From NCBI GenBank assembly GCA_030407005.1, contig JAUDYN010000002.1, positions 1 to 64,000 on the forward strand: a stretch of 64,000 nt of DNA. Direction: 5' to 3'. Within the stretch, counting starts at the first letter, position 1; each line of letters starts with the position of its first letter. Source of the stretch: Desarmillaria ectypa (lineage: Eukaryota > Basidiomycota > Agaricomycetes > Agaricales > Physalacriaceae). This document shows, piece after piece, positions 26,783-37,677 of the stretch. The position numbers were made by a program, and so were the translations under genes. The notes under the pieces were generated by a model. The model ran no database searches. It had not been told where the DNA came from and worked only from the letters and a program-made list of their open reading frames with translations.

Positions 26783-27837
26783 GGTGGCGATTCGGGGACT
26801 TTGGGAAGGATTAAGCTGTAACGCACAATGTGAAAGATTGGGATAAACCGATTATATCGACAGCAGGGACTGAGCCTGAGAGATTGGTTGTTTCTACTCG
26901 AATTCTCCTACCATATGTTGGATTATTGAGTGGTGGATATAATACAACATAATACACACCAAAATACTGTGCAGAGGATTGATTCCTTTGGCGTGCTTGA
27001 GCTTAGGGATGCAGGGACCCTCATTAAAAGTTAGCCCAATGAACGTGCCATTTGGAAAGATGTGCATACAAGTAATGTAATAAAAATGGGTCACGGATGC
27101 AGCGAAGGAACGTATTGTGGGGAATCGACGATGGATGTTATGAGAAGGGAGAGTGGGCTGCGTGCCCATTGATAACTATGCTTACCACAGCAGTGTGACG
27201 TGGTTCGTGACATACAGGTTTCTGGGATTTTTACCATACCGGTCTACTCAAGCTGTTAAGCATCACAGCAGTCTGGCAGGTGACGAACTCGCACTGATCA
27301 AAATGCAATGAAGGATCTGGAACAGAGATGGAATTTAGACACGTGCTATTTGGGATACACCCTCCTGATGTAGTATCTGTTGCAGCAGCTCCCGTCGTTG
27401 TCGTCATGGATGGCAGCTTGAGAGTCGCACATTGTTTGTTTCAGACTGTGAGAAGCAGTCTAGTCTACGTCGGGAATAAAGATGGTGTTGGGATTTTGCT
27501 GGAAAGTTCTAAAGGAGCAATGCATCATCATGGCAAACGTCGCTGACTGAGCACGAGAGGAGTAGAAAGTTGTAGTACATTCTAGACTTTAGTGAAAAGT
27601 AGTATAAATATGAACTCTGTAGGAGCCATAGAATAATAAGTTCATATTATCTGGCTGGACCAGCCTGGAGTCTAACCTTGCGCAACACCTAGGATTCCAA
27701 TAGACAGCAGGCATCACCTATGACAGAAGTGACAAGGATACAAATAGGCTCAGGGTTCATCAGGGTCGGCACAGCAGATCCCCCCTGATCTGCCGCCAGG
27801 GAAGGGAAGAAGAAAACAATGAAAGCTACGAATGACA
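26783..27837. other. Upstream region of membrane-protein copy 1, no clear gene
   Basis: The first 50 or so bases align loosely with sequence upstream of copy 2, so this is the ancestral promoter side. ORFs at 26894-27169 (-) and 27328-27546 (+) are short, with no recognised domain. Confidence 0.35.
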
Positions 27838-28195
27838 TGCGCAAAATAAAAATTTCTGGTGCGACTACACACGGACACCTCCTGAGCTATTTTTTCTTCG
27901 TTCCTGGAAGAAGAATAGTTCAGCAGCTCATCATATCACAGAAGGACAATATACCTTGACATGGGACCTCTCAGCCCCAACTCCGTGAGCGGATTGTCGA
28001 ATACGTACGTACAAGGAAAGGATTATTATTGAGAGTTGCGAAACAGGGTCTTGATTGGCTCTTTCTTATGTCAAAACCTTCTATCATATCCAACGTCGTC
28101 TCAGCGTAGAGGCACTCGGGTATCGTAGTAATAGTCGACAATCATAATTATATATCACAGCAATATTGCAGAAGTGCAGTATTCGTATCCTACAA
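27838..28195 (+). pseudogene. Repeated coding-like fragment, copy 2 (broken)
   Basis: A degraded relative of 13670-14045 in the same orientation. Shared peptide pieces (ETG, ALSY, TFYHIQR, LGYRSNSRQS) occur in one frame but are interrupted by stops and small indels. It abuts a fragment of the C2HC gene, so the junction near 28200 is a rearrangement point. The family is not recognised. Confidence 0.5.
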
Positions 28196-28208
28196 TAATC
28201 AGGGGGAA

Positions 28209-28587
28209 TGCTCGACCCGCGCGGTCCGAAGGGATACGATCCAAGCTTATGGATGCGGGACAGAACGAGATGTCAGGAAATGTATGCAGCATGGCTAAAG
28301 AGGAACGGAGAGAGGGATGGGATTTTTAACAACGAATTTTGGGTATCATAGTAATCTCAAGGTGGAATATCATAGGAAATAGACTCGTGTGCTAGGCTAA
28401 ATGTCGTAAAATCACTTTTGCCGCCAGCGGGATTCTTGTGGAAGTCATCTCGGAAAGAACCGGGAATTACCATATCGAACCTGACAGAGTTTGGTGTTGT
28501 TAGTTTCAGAAGGCCAGAGTCCAAGTCACGTCACCTGTCTGAAGCTTACCATCTACGACATCAGGCTTCACCTCTTCATCAACCGTT
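28209..28587 (+). pseudogene. Fragment of C2HC gene plus its 3' flank
   Basis: 28209-28353 is close to the 3' part of the C2HC gene at 43764-44171 in inverted orientation. It encodes GYDPSLWMR-like sequence and the CQEMYAAWLKRNG block, but the His ligand is altered (D in place of H after WMR) and the zinc Cys pair is missing. 28354-28587 matches the 3' flank of that gene (43770 down to about 43535) with more divergence. It is a truncated duplicate and not expected to be functional. Confidence 0.75.
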
Positions 28588-28592
28588 GTGAT

Positions 28593-28840
28593 TGTTGTGA
28601 AAAACAGGGGATGAATAGATCAGTTCGTTCCCAGTTAGTACATGCGCGGTGTCAGGCCAATAGTATTGCGCTTGGCTGAGCTCTGCAAACGCATGCAGAT
28701 GTATGCTACTGTACCTACTTATATACTAAATGCTAATGTACTAGAATCTTCTACAACTTTCCTAATACTTCTCTCTTAATCAGCAAGTTCGGCATGATGC
28801 CGGATTTCCATCATCTCGGCTCAACTCTCAAATCCCAACA
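28593..28840 (-). mobile_element. Solo LTR, family 1, copy A
   Basis: A 248-bp element read on the minus strand begins TGTTGGGATTTGAGAG and ends with ACAACA. It carries a TATA-like tatataagtagg near its centre. It is bounded by the 5-bp target duplication GTGAT at 28588-28592 and 28841-28845. No internal retroelement sequence adjoins it, so it is a solo LTR left by LTR-LTR recombination. The homologous locus near 43520 lacks it, giving an empty site. Confidence 0.92.
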
Positions 28841-28845
28841 GTGAT

Positions 28846-29240
28846 ACAGTACTATTTACTCAACATATTCTTTGTACCACATGAAAATCGATGTCCAACA
28901 CCAAAAAGACTGACGTGCGCTACACGCCTCGTTTTTCGGGCCTCATTCAATGCCTCCGGCCCTCAAAATACCAATTTTCGTCCCTTCTCATTATGCAGGT
29001 TGACATGTCCCATTCGAGGTCATGTTGAGTCATTCAGCCGTCTTTCTAATTCAGTTAGGATTTCCGTTCGGATCAGCGTGAAATTCGGTAGTACGCCCAA
29101 ACAGTTATAATGTTGTTTTGATAATTATCTCATCTTAGACGCCTACAGTCTAGGGAGACATCCATGATCATGAATCAGCAGGACGATGGTTCTCGGCTCT
29201 TTTAAAAGCCAAATAATACTGGTACGGCCTTGCTATGTCC
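28846..29240. repeat. Inverted duplicate of 43160-43520
   Basis: Continuing past the solo LTR, this stretch aligns in reverse to 43520 down to about 43165 (for example the cgatgtccaacacc words). With 28209-28587 it forms a duplicated segment of about 780 bp excluding the LTR. No gene was recognised inside it. Confidence 0.7.
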
Positions 29241-30484
29241 TGCCTGTTTCTTTCTTAACTGACGTTGGCACCAGGTTCGCAGTGCAAAATGAAATTTCCG
29301 AGGTGGGACGTCTCTTTCCTTCTCTCAATATTCTCATCATGTTGCGCTACAGTAGCAGCTCTGCCTCCTTGTATCGGCTATTGGCCTCTGCCGCTCCAGT
29401 TATCCGGGCAGTCCATTGGCTACCATCAAACCCAGTCATTTCAATTATCCTCCGTATTTTACGAAATCCCAACTTCCTCTATTGATTGTCATCAACCGAG
29501 GAAGGTCTGGGCTTTGGCGTGTATACCCAGCTCTGGCAATACCATTATGATTTGACGATCTAACTTTACGCAAACACACCGATTTCCACTGTGGCTCAAA
29601 CTGAGTGATACTGCGTACGTCCATTTAACCGATTCTTGTAAATCTTTCTAATGTCTCACCGGTGATCAATAGGTTGCCGCTACGCGATCCGTTTCGTTTA
29701 CATCACAGATCTAATTTCCTCCGCCGTGCTAGTCAATACTTACCATGAAGCAGTTCGTGAATACTCGTACGTTCTATGGCCTTCCGTAGCGAATTCATTC
29801 TCCTTAACTTGCAGCAATATTATTGTCAGAGGGCGATCAGTCGCGGCAATCATTTTTTTAGCAAATAGCGGCGCTTAAGATCATGGCGTCTATCAGCTCC
29901 CGAAACAAGCGTGGGTGTGAGAGAGCTATTGAATCGCTTGCATGCTGTGCGTCTAGGCGGTCCGTCTTAATGATCATCTTTGATAGGCAGTGCCCATACT
30001 TTCTTTCCATCTTAAAATCGACGACATTTCACTTCATTTCCCCTCGAGCTCATTTTGACACTTTCCTTGAAATGTACAGGTTATGGGACATCGCAGGTAC
30101 TACCTCACGCGATCCTGGAAATCAGTACGTTAATCTGACTTTGGGGCTGTAGTGCTTCGAAGCGAAGGCCTCCATGCCCTTCGCTCAGAAAACTCCTGGA
30201 GACCCGTTATTACCGTTGATGACGGCCGTTCACAGCACATATATGAAGTACGGCTGGGGTCTGATGGGCAGAACCCTGACCAAAAGGCGTCGGGATTCCG
30301 ATTGTGAGTTTTTTTTCTCTAGGCATTTCCTGATATTGACTTTCATCAGACACGAAGCAAATGCTCCTTCAATTACGATCAAGGCATGGTATCGACCCAT
30401 GGCCAGGAGGAGCAAGAAGAAACTGCTCGGAGCTGCGACATGCTCCCTGGTCCAGCTCGAAACTCAGTCACATAGTACGCGCCA
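29241..30484. other. Unassigned; possible small secreted protein
   Basis: The frame 29289-29555 (+) starts MKFPRWDVSFLLSIFSSC and has the profile of a signal peptide; it ends after 88 residues with several Cys. It could be a small secreted protein or a first exon, but nothing else supports it. ORFs at 29883-30152 and 30174-30488 (+) are unrecognised. The promoter of the gene at 30485 should lie at the right end. Confidence 0.3.
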
Positions 30485-31595
30485 ATGAAGCTTACACCGA
30501 CCTCCTCTAATCACACATCTCCAGAAATCGAAGTGTCACTCGTGCCTCAACCCAACAATATCAACACCAATTCATCTTTATCACCTATCATATTCCTCCG
30601 CGTAAAGCCTGCATCGTTGACCGAGCTCCAGGAGAACGTCGCCATCCCAACTCACAACGTACAAGTCTTCCCCTCTCCATACGTCGTCCAATCTCTACCC
30701 CCATCTCCCGATCCTAACCATCTCAGCCCTAACATCCTCGGGCTTTCGATGACGCCTGCGAGCACCGGCAGTGGTGGCAATACTCCCCGTCGGTCGTACG
30801 ACGATATATTTGAGCCTCTCCTGCTATCATCTAGCTCTCTCCTCAGTCCACTGACGGTCCCCAGCCCCCTTCCTCAGTACAGCGATATCGACGAACACCT
30901 CTCAGAGTTCAACCTGGCAGAACGTCTCATCTCATCTTTTACCATTTACCGTGAGCTGAAATGCGCGAAACTAGAGAATGATTTCGAGGCTGCGTTTGCG
31001 AAGCAACAGGAAGAATGGACGTATGTCGCTGCCTTGGTACGTCATTTTTCTAATCATTAACGAACTATGGATCTAAAATATATTCTGTAGCTCCTAGCAC
31101 TTATTGCGTACGTCTCATTTCGACTCTCTCGAGTAACATTCAACTCTAACCAGTACTTCCCACAGCGTGAACACTGCCGTTTTTTCCGTCACTCCTGATT
31201 CCCAGTTCGAAGTGACCTCCTCTGCCCGACTGACTGTAGCCACTTCCTCCATAACCTCCGGGCTCGGACTAGTATGTGACGTATGGTTCATCAGCCGATA
31301 TCGGTTTAGCCATACGTCCACTCTCACGCAAAGATCTCTAGACCTCTTCGGGACGTATTTCTTCTTCTCGTTCTCCGCACGCATACCGATGTTGTGTCTA
31401 TTGGTGTCTTCGATGTGCTTGTTGGCGTTCTTGGGTATCATGGCGTACGTCGTCAGTTCTGATATCGTCTTGATTGTTGGTGTCTGTGTAGGGGTGGGGA
31501 TGACGGGGCAGGTATGGGTGTTCGTAGCGTATTGGTGTGCAAGAAGAGTGGCGCGTGGGATAAGGGTGGTATTCAGAGAAAGGTGTTGCGTGTAA
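30485..31595 (+). CDS. Membrane protein with C-terminal TM bundle (332 aa)
   Basis: Three exons (30485-31036, a 17-nt exon 31091-31107, and 31166-31595) join in phase for 332 aa. The first 150 or so residues are Ser/Pro-rich and disordered, followed by a helix (LERLI-like AERLISSFTIYRELK) rich in charged residues. The rest holds hydrophobic helices: around LLALIAVNTAVFSV, GLGLVCDVWFI, the FFFSFSARIPMLCLLVSSM segment and a final long VGVCVGVGM stretch. This disordered-tail plus helical-bundle layout, with DVWF and SARIP signatures, is one I associate with an uncharacterised Agaricomycete membrane family. Function is unknown. The microexon sits inside the first transmembrane helix. Confidence 0.8.
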
Positions 31596-32463
31596 CATTG
31601 TTTGCTGTCTCATGTACCGCATGCCGATGGAATACTTACGTTGGCTTCGCCTAGAGGATGTTTTAATATAGAATAATTTATCGAGGACATGATTATGTAT
31701 CTGATACAAGTGGATCCCGGAATTATGATTGCAATACTATACAGAAATCCCTCATTGTATTCCTCTCCCACCGCTACTTGTGATGATCTTCTGCTCTGGT
31801 TATTTCTTCTAATCGATCGCTTGCCCCGAGTACTTTTCGGGCACCTATCTACAGGGCCGCTCGCCGCTGAATAAAATTCCACCACAGCTACTTCTTTGGT
31901 GGTCATCAACAACTAGTGAGATCCCTAGGTAATGGCTTCAAGTAACATCCCCCGTACACCATATCTGACAGACCGTCGCAGGCGTCTCATCGTTTCTTAC
32001 CAATTCTAATAAATTTTTGTCAAGACTTTCATGTACCCAATGCATGTGACGGTCATTTTCCTGAGGACAGACGACAAGTACGATAACGACAGAGCGAAGC
32101 GAAGGAGGTGCCGATCACGTGTTTTACTGGAACATTGCGTCGCGTTCCGTTCGAAGCCTAGCCTTTGCCCCGCTCCTACGAATAGACTACTTAATGCTGA
32201 TCGATCGTTGGTGTTGGTTGAATGCAGTTTGTTGTGGTTGGTGTTCATGTTTGTGATCAAGGCAAAAGAAGTTCTGCGGCGGCATTTTATATGGGGAAAG
32301 GGGTAGCTGGTGTCTCACCGCGGCGTTAACGGCCCCGGAGGTAGTGAGACATTTTGTAGACACCTGTATTTGCCTGGATACGTCTATTGGTCCATATGTA
32401 TGACTTGGTGGCTCCGCGAGTGCGAAACACTAGTATAGTAAATTAACACAGTATACGTCCTTG
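31596..32463. other. No recognisable gene
   Basis: Overlapping ORFs on both strands (31610-31912 -, 31689-31874 +, 32006-32260 -, 32031-32306 +) are short and look like mutual shadows. A terminator for the 332-aa gene is expected here but no signal is distinctive. Confidence 0.35.
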
Positions 32464-32973
32464 TGTTATGGATATCGAGTATCCGTAAACTCGGTGCATG
32501 AGTTAACGCATGCTTACACTCGGCCTTCTCGGTCCTAGTAGTGACTCACACATAATTTTCTCTTCCTTTGTCTATTCTTCTTGCTCATACTAGAATATAA
32601 TAGAACATTGTGGAATATTCATGACTCGAGCCCTTTAGTATATAAATACCGTCTGTAATACTGTAAAAATCAATCAATCAACTCATCTTCAACTCCACTT
32701 CATTGTGTGAACTAAGCATCTGATCGGTTACGCCTAGCGTTTGCTGAACAACTCGTTGGATACGCCAAGCGCTTTCCGACACCAATCCGAAGACTCCGCC
32801 TAGCGCTTGTCTTCACCTACAGCCCGTAATAGCTCCGCGCTTACCGGCTGCTTCCTGCAGTAATTGCTTCGCGCTTACTGACCCCTTTACCTCGCAAACC
32901 GGACCTCTCAGGTTTCCTTACGAACCATTGCCGGAACTCATCCTATTCCCTAACGACATACATCTTTATAACA
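32464..32973 (+). mobile_element. LTR-like sequence, candidate only
   Basis: A segment starting TGTTATGG and ending TATAACA contains a TATA box (tatataaatacc near 32640). About 70-230 bp downstream it has five degenerate copies of a GCCTAGCG/CGCGCTTAC-like word. That resembles the U3-R-U5 layout of a fungal Copia LTR. No target duplication was found (flanks CCTTG and TATCC), so the borders and the identity are uncertain. Confidence 0.35.
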
Positions 32974-35199
32974 TATCCTACCTCGCTTCGATCATCCATT
33001 CTCACCCCTCACTCTCATATCCTGATTTCGGCAGATTCCTAATACCTTGGAATCAACATGACTTCTTTCACATAATGCAAGGTCAGCGGTAAAGATGAGT
33101 GTCATAATAGGAGTAACATACCCCTTCGGTGGTGCCATGGTCGGTCTCACCTGTATGTGAAACGGGCCATGTCAATAAGAAGCATCCCCCCACTCTCCGA
33201 TATATCCGCGTTCAGCTAAGGTTAGATCAACTCAGCCTGAGTGCTGCGACGTGAGTTCGATGAGTAGCACTATCTGATGTATTACTGTACCATTGTATAT
33301 GCCCTGTCGACTTGCAAAGACGCAATGTACCACGGAACTGTCAGGCACTTACAATAGTCAGAAAACATCAGACTTAGCGGCATGGACTTGAATCTATAAT
33401 ACCCAATATGCTGGGAGATAACGGCGAGAGCTAGACCAACGAAAGTCCGGGATATGTAAAGATAGGCAGTCCATGCCAGCCCACCTGCACTTTCCCGCTT
33501 TGATGAAGTAAAGAGTATAACATAACGGGAAGGTTTACCTCATCTCATACTTATGCCGAGAAAAACAGCACGCGCATGGCCGGACGATCTGCGACTTTCA
33601 GTCCCAGCGTTTACTATAGTTCCAACAGACTGAATGGAATGATCATTCACTCGACTATCTCAGAAAAAGGACCTTTCGTCCATATCATCCGCAGAAGAGT
33701 TATGATTAAAGCGCGAAGCGGTCCAATTAAATGATGAAAATTCTAAGTTGGACGTTGATCTGAAAGGATACTACATACCTTGTCCGACGTGACGCCTGTG
33801 GAACAAGCAAGCCATGACGAAGCAGTAATAGGACGACAAGCGAAAGAGAATCTATACGATCCTCTGCAAATTAACCAAAGAACACTGGAATCCGATAATA
33901 CGCGTACACATAATGACAATGAAGCTGGTATGAGGGCATCTTTTGAAGAAACATGTCCTTGAGCGACATGAGGACCTCGTTTCCATCCAACAATGACTGC
34001 CGCCCTCCTCGCATTCAAGCCACTCACAAAGATTGGAGAGCGGTCCACAATCCTAGTTAAAGCAGCCATCGAACGACCCAGCATAATAGAAGAAAATTTT
34101 GCCTTGAAAATGTGCATAGCCCTGAGAAGGCGGCACGATTCGGTCGTTGATATCCCTCCCGGTAGAACATCGGGTCTCAGCGCAGGCAATGATAATTCAC
34201 CTGATACAGTTTCAGAATAGCGTAATCATGAATGCAAAGGAAGCACACTGGCGACAAGAAAACAACGCTCTATGACATCCGGGAATTCGGAAACCCCTTT
34301 GCCCCATGCGCGACCGTACTTTTCGGTATATTTGGTACCAATACAATCGTGAGATAAAATAAGAGCAACCTGTGTTATCCTTCGTAAACAAAGTAAATAA
34401 TACAAATATATAATGGGAAAGACGCGGACTGGATATCACTTCGAAGCCGGAATAACAAATATCCGCTGTAGGCGAACGTCAGCCCACTGACAGCAACTCA
34501 TGACTGTGAAGTTGTCCGTGTTATTTGCTGCCATCAAAATATGGGAGGCTATTCAAGTACGTATTCAACAAAAATGTGCTCACCCGAGATAGCTAGCAGC
34601 ACATTGGAGCAAGCATTCAGCTCTCGCCATTTCAGTGCAGGCTGGCAGAAAAACAGGTGCCTTACAGCAGAATGCAGTCAATGAGCCTAAAGCGTGCGTA
34701 ATTTTCGTAGCGCATATGGCAAAGAATGGTCATAGGCGCATGGCTTGTGGCTCCGATATATTCTGCCTTTGAGGTACAAGGTCCGACCGTGACAGAGAAC
34801 CCTGTACGAGTTTCAGGACAAGGAAAGTCGTCTTCTGTGACCGGCGTACTATGTCCTGCTGGGAATCTCATAAATCATTCCACCATATTGCGCCGCAGCG
34901 GTATAAACCAAAGAACAGTTCGGGGCGCAGCATGGCTGGATTGCAGGTCGTACGCACCTTGAGGATTTCAAGGGAAGGCCGCCATCAATGAGCTAGATAA
35001 GTCTCTGTCCCTCCTTCACTCGGCGACCGGCCTTATGCCCCGTCCCAACCGTTTTGATCCAAGGCAGTGCGAACAGCTAGGCTCCAGCTCAACGGTCGTT
35101 ATTTCGTGAGAAAAGTATCATGAATTGGGGAAGGAAGAATATTCGTCTTGGCCGTGGATCGACGAAGATAAGTAAGCAATATGGTGGTCGTAGATTGCA
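32974..35199. other. No recognisable gene
   Basis: The frames 33780-33962 and 33993-34220 (+) are hydrophilic and balanced (for example VEQASHDEAVIGRQAKENL) and could be the cytoplasmic tail of a membrane protein. A long minus frame, 33743-34189, overlaps them. No domain was recognised and splice joins were not convincing. Confidence 0.3.
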
Positions 35200-36260
35200 G
35201 ATATTCGTCATTGGCCTGTGGTAATCCCAACGGAATCAGAAAGACGCCAGCATGAGTTAACTTGACCAAGTATCGGCTAGCTCAACCTGCATAACGAGAA
35301 TAGGCTGCTTTGCTATATCACAGGTTATCAGACATCGGTTTGACGCATCGACAGAATTGAAACGTACCCAACGACAGCAACACCTTTTTCGTTGGTGCTA
35401 GATCGGGTCAAGAAGGTCTCCGTGACAGAATTCTCAGTAATCATCTTGGTCGGTGGAAAGACCTTGATTTCCGTGCTTGTTTCTGCAGTGGCTTTCTTAT
35501 TCTAGTAGGCTAAATTTAAGCCTCGTCAGAATGACAGCGAGCATGAAAAACCAACTCAATATTCTCCTCCTGCTCCCAGGGTTTGTGTTCCTCTTCCTCA
35601 CACGTAAATTCTTCCCTATACAAGAATGTCAGAAAATTGCTACATAGAAAGAGTTGACGGACATACCGAGAGGTGAGCCATCGCGGTCCCGAAGACCTAG
35701 CCTGGCCGTTCACCTTCCTCGACAGCATCTTTGGTTCCTTGTTACTGTATTCACGCTCCACAGCTTCGCGCTGTTCCCTACACACAAACGATGATCAATT
35801 CCTTCAAACGCGATACCACCCACCCAGAACGACTCACCTTTCTCTTTCCTTCTCTCTCATCTTCTTCGTCCTCGCTGTACCGCTATCTCCAGCATCAGCA
35901 TCAGCATCAACCTCGATCCCTAAACCCCTCGCGAAATCTACAAGCTCACGGTGCGAGAATTTCTCCTCCTTCCTCAACATCCCCGCAAAAAGCCACCGCC
36001 TCTTATTGTCCTCTTCTTTGTCTAGAGTCTCACGTTCCTTGCAGTGTCTTTGGAGGCTGTCCAATATGAGGAGGACCTCCCTAGAGTTCCTCGGGTATCA
36101 TGAGATGTGAGACTGTAGAGGGCGGTGGAGCCCTGGATATGTTCTTGTTCTTTCCATCGTTGAGAAAGAAGTGCGAAGATAGACACAGACTTAGACCAGG
36201 AGAGATATAAATTTCAATGCGCACATGTAAGATGGTGTTTACTTTGTCCCCTGGTGTTTC
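35200..36260. repeat. Direct duplicate of 43290-45210
   Basis: Pieces align in the same orientation: 35210-35330 with about 43300-43385, and 35340-36260 with 44240-45210. The core 35392-36039 differs from 44285-44933 at only about six positions. Outside it, similarity falls to roughly three quarters, with indels. Confidence 0.8.
35516..36157 (-). pseudogene. Decayed copy of the 190-aa charged-protein gene
   Basis: The three exons and two introns match the intact gene at 44410-45093. Exons 2, 3 and the 3' half of exon 1 are nearly identical. The 5' part of exon 1 is diverged and about 54 bp shorter. Reading from the equivalent ATG (36157) gives MERTRTYPGL and then a TGA after only 19 codons. 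The next Met of the intact gene is also lost (ATG reads ATA). Unless an unseen upstream exon bypasses the stop, this is a pseudogene. Confidence 0.75.
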
Positions 36261-37600
36261 TTTTTCACATTTTTCAAGAAAGGAGTATTTACTCGGAAGG
36301 CTGGCTAACGTAAATAAATTCGTTTACTCTGTTATATCATCCGCATCTTCATTTTGCGAAGAAATATAACCAGTTTCTGCCGAGGAAATAGACTTCGATC
36401 AGCGCTCAGATAAATCTCGACCGATACCATTTATTTCGGAGTTTTGTGGCAAATGCTACAACCTTCATTAGTATTCGTCTTACGAAGGCATCAAGAAGGA
36501 GATCGGGAGAAAAGTTACTCCACGATATAACATGACCATCTGAGATTATGATGCGGGTGAAACTGTGTCGCGGAGTTTGCTGAGCAAGCTTATAAATTGC
36601 TGAAGACGCGCTCAGCCGCATACGGCAATCCGGCAATCGGAGCAACGTTGAAGTGCGCGATCCTTCGCGCACCTTCTCCTTGAGTCGACAGTCTGTCTGC
36701 TCAGTCAGCAATGAGTCAAACATGGACACTAGTAGATAATAGTATATTCTAGAAGTACACACCTTGTAGTATATATACCGGGCAGACCAGCCCACCAATA
36801 ATGAAGACAGATATTCTCACCCACTTCTCCCACACAGTCAAGTCTCGTGGTTTACCACTACGCTCATAACCTCTATTACACACTCTTTTACAACATAAAT
36901 GCAATGGCATAAGTCATGAGACGATGAACGATAAAACCTCCGAAACCTGCCCTAAAGAGCATGTGATCTCGACGCGCTTCCCGATTCCCCAACTGTAGGG
37001 TTCTCCACTCCATGTCTCTTAGGCTTTTCGTCACACCCACACTCCACCAATACGTCAATGCATTAGAAAATCCAAGGAACCTCATCGATACCTGTATAAT
37101 CTGCAGAACCCTGGATCAGTCACGAGCCGATCACAGCGCTCGGGTGCCTACAGCACGTGCCTTGAAACATACTGCATGATTCATTGATGTTCTTTGACTT
37201 TCCCAACACTCTTATTCGACCGGTAAGGTGACAACCCCAGATGATGCACAGTCCTCTTACGGCCTACTTGACAGTGTCGTGGTACGCATGGCATCAACGT
37301 GCATGCAACCACCTCTCTCCTCTCTCATAACATCCCTGACACATCCTTTTCGTTGCATCCATGGCATTTATTACATTCCCTGGTATGTACATCTTTCCGA
37401 ACAATTCACGCATTCGGTTAACCGTCAACGAAGGATCTCGCATCTGAAGTTGTGAAAAGAATCCTCTATATATATCTTTGGTGCTTATCTTGACATATTC
37501 TATTCACCACTTAGTACTCTGACGCGAATGTAGGTAACTTCGCATACCAATGAGCTCTTTCTTTTCTCAGGATCGGTTCCTGGGGTCAACAGAATATTGT
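36261..37600. other. Intergenic, with a membrane-protein gene remnant
   Basis: 36888-37085 (-) encodes a tail-like exon with RFLGFSNALTYWW, similar to a CpG-poor piece at about 55930-56050 (-) that reads FVGFANALIYGG. Both look like the last helix of a seven-helix receptor-like protein, but only this exon is left here. 36406-36798 (-) is an unrecognised 130-codon frame. Promoter-side sequence related to copy 1 begins near 37600. Confidence 0.4.
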
Positions 37601-37677
37601 ACGCTCCGCTATACAGCTTAATGCTTCGCGAAGTCCTTCAAATTCCCACCATGCGTCAAGTTTTACGGCCACCATAT

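Noticed and set aside
35673..36110. Plus-strand ORFs of 112-159 codons at 35.67-36.11 and 44.57-45.05 kb
   Set aside because: Antisense to the charged-protein gene, Ser/Pro/His-rich, and explained by its Glu/Lys/Asp codons read backwards; they also ignore the splice sites.
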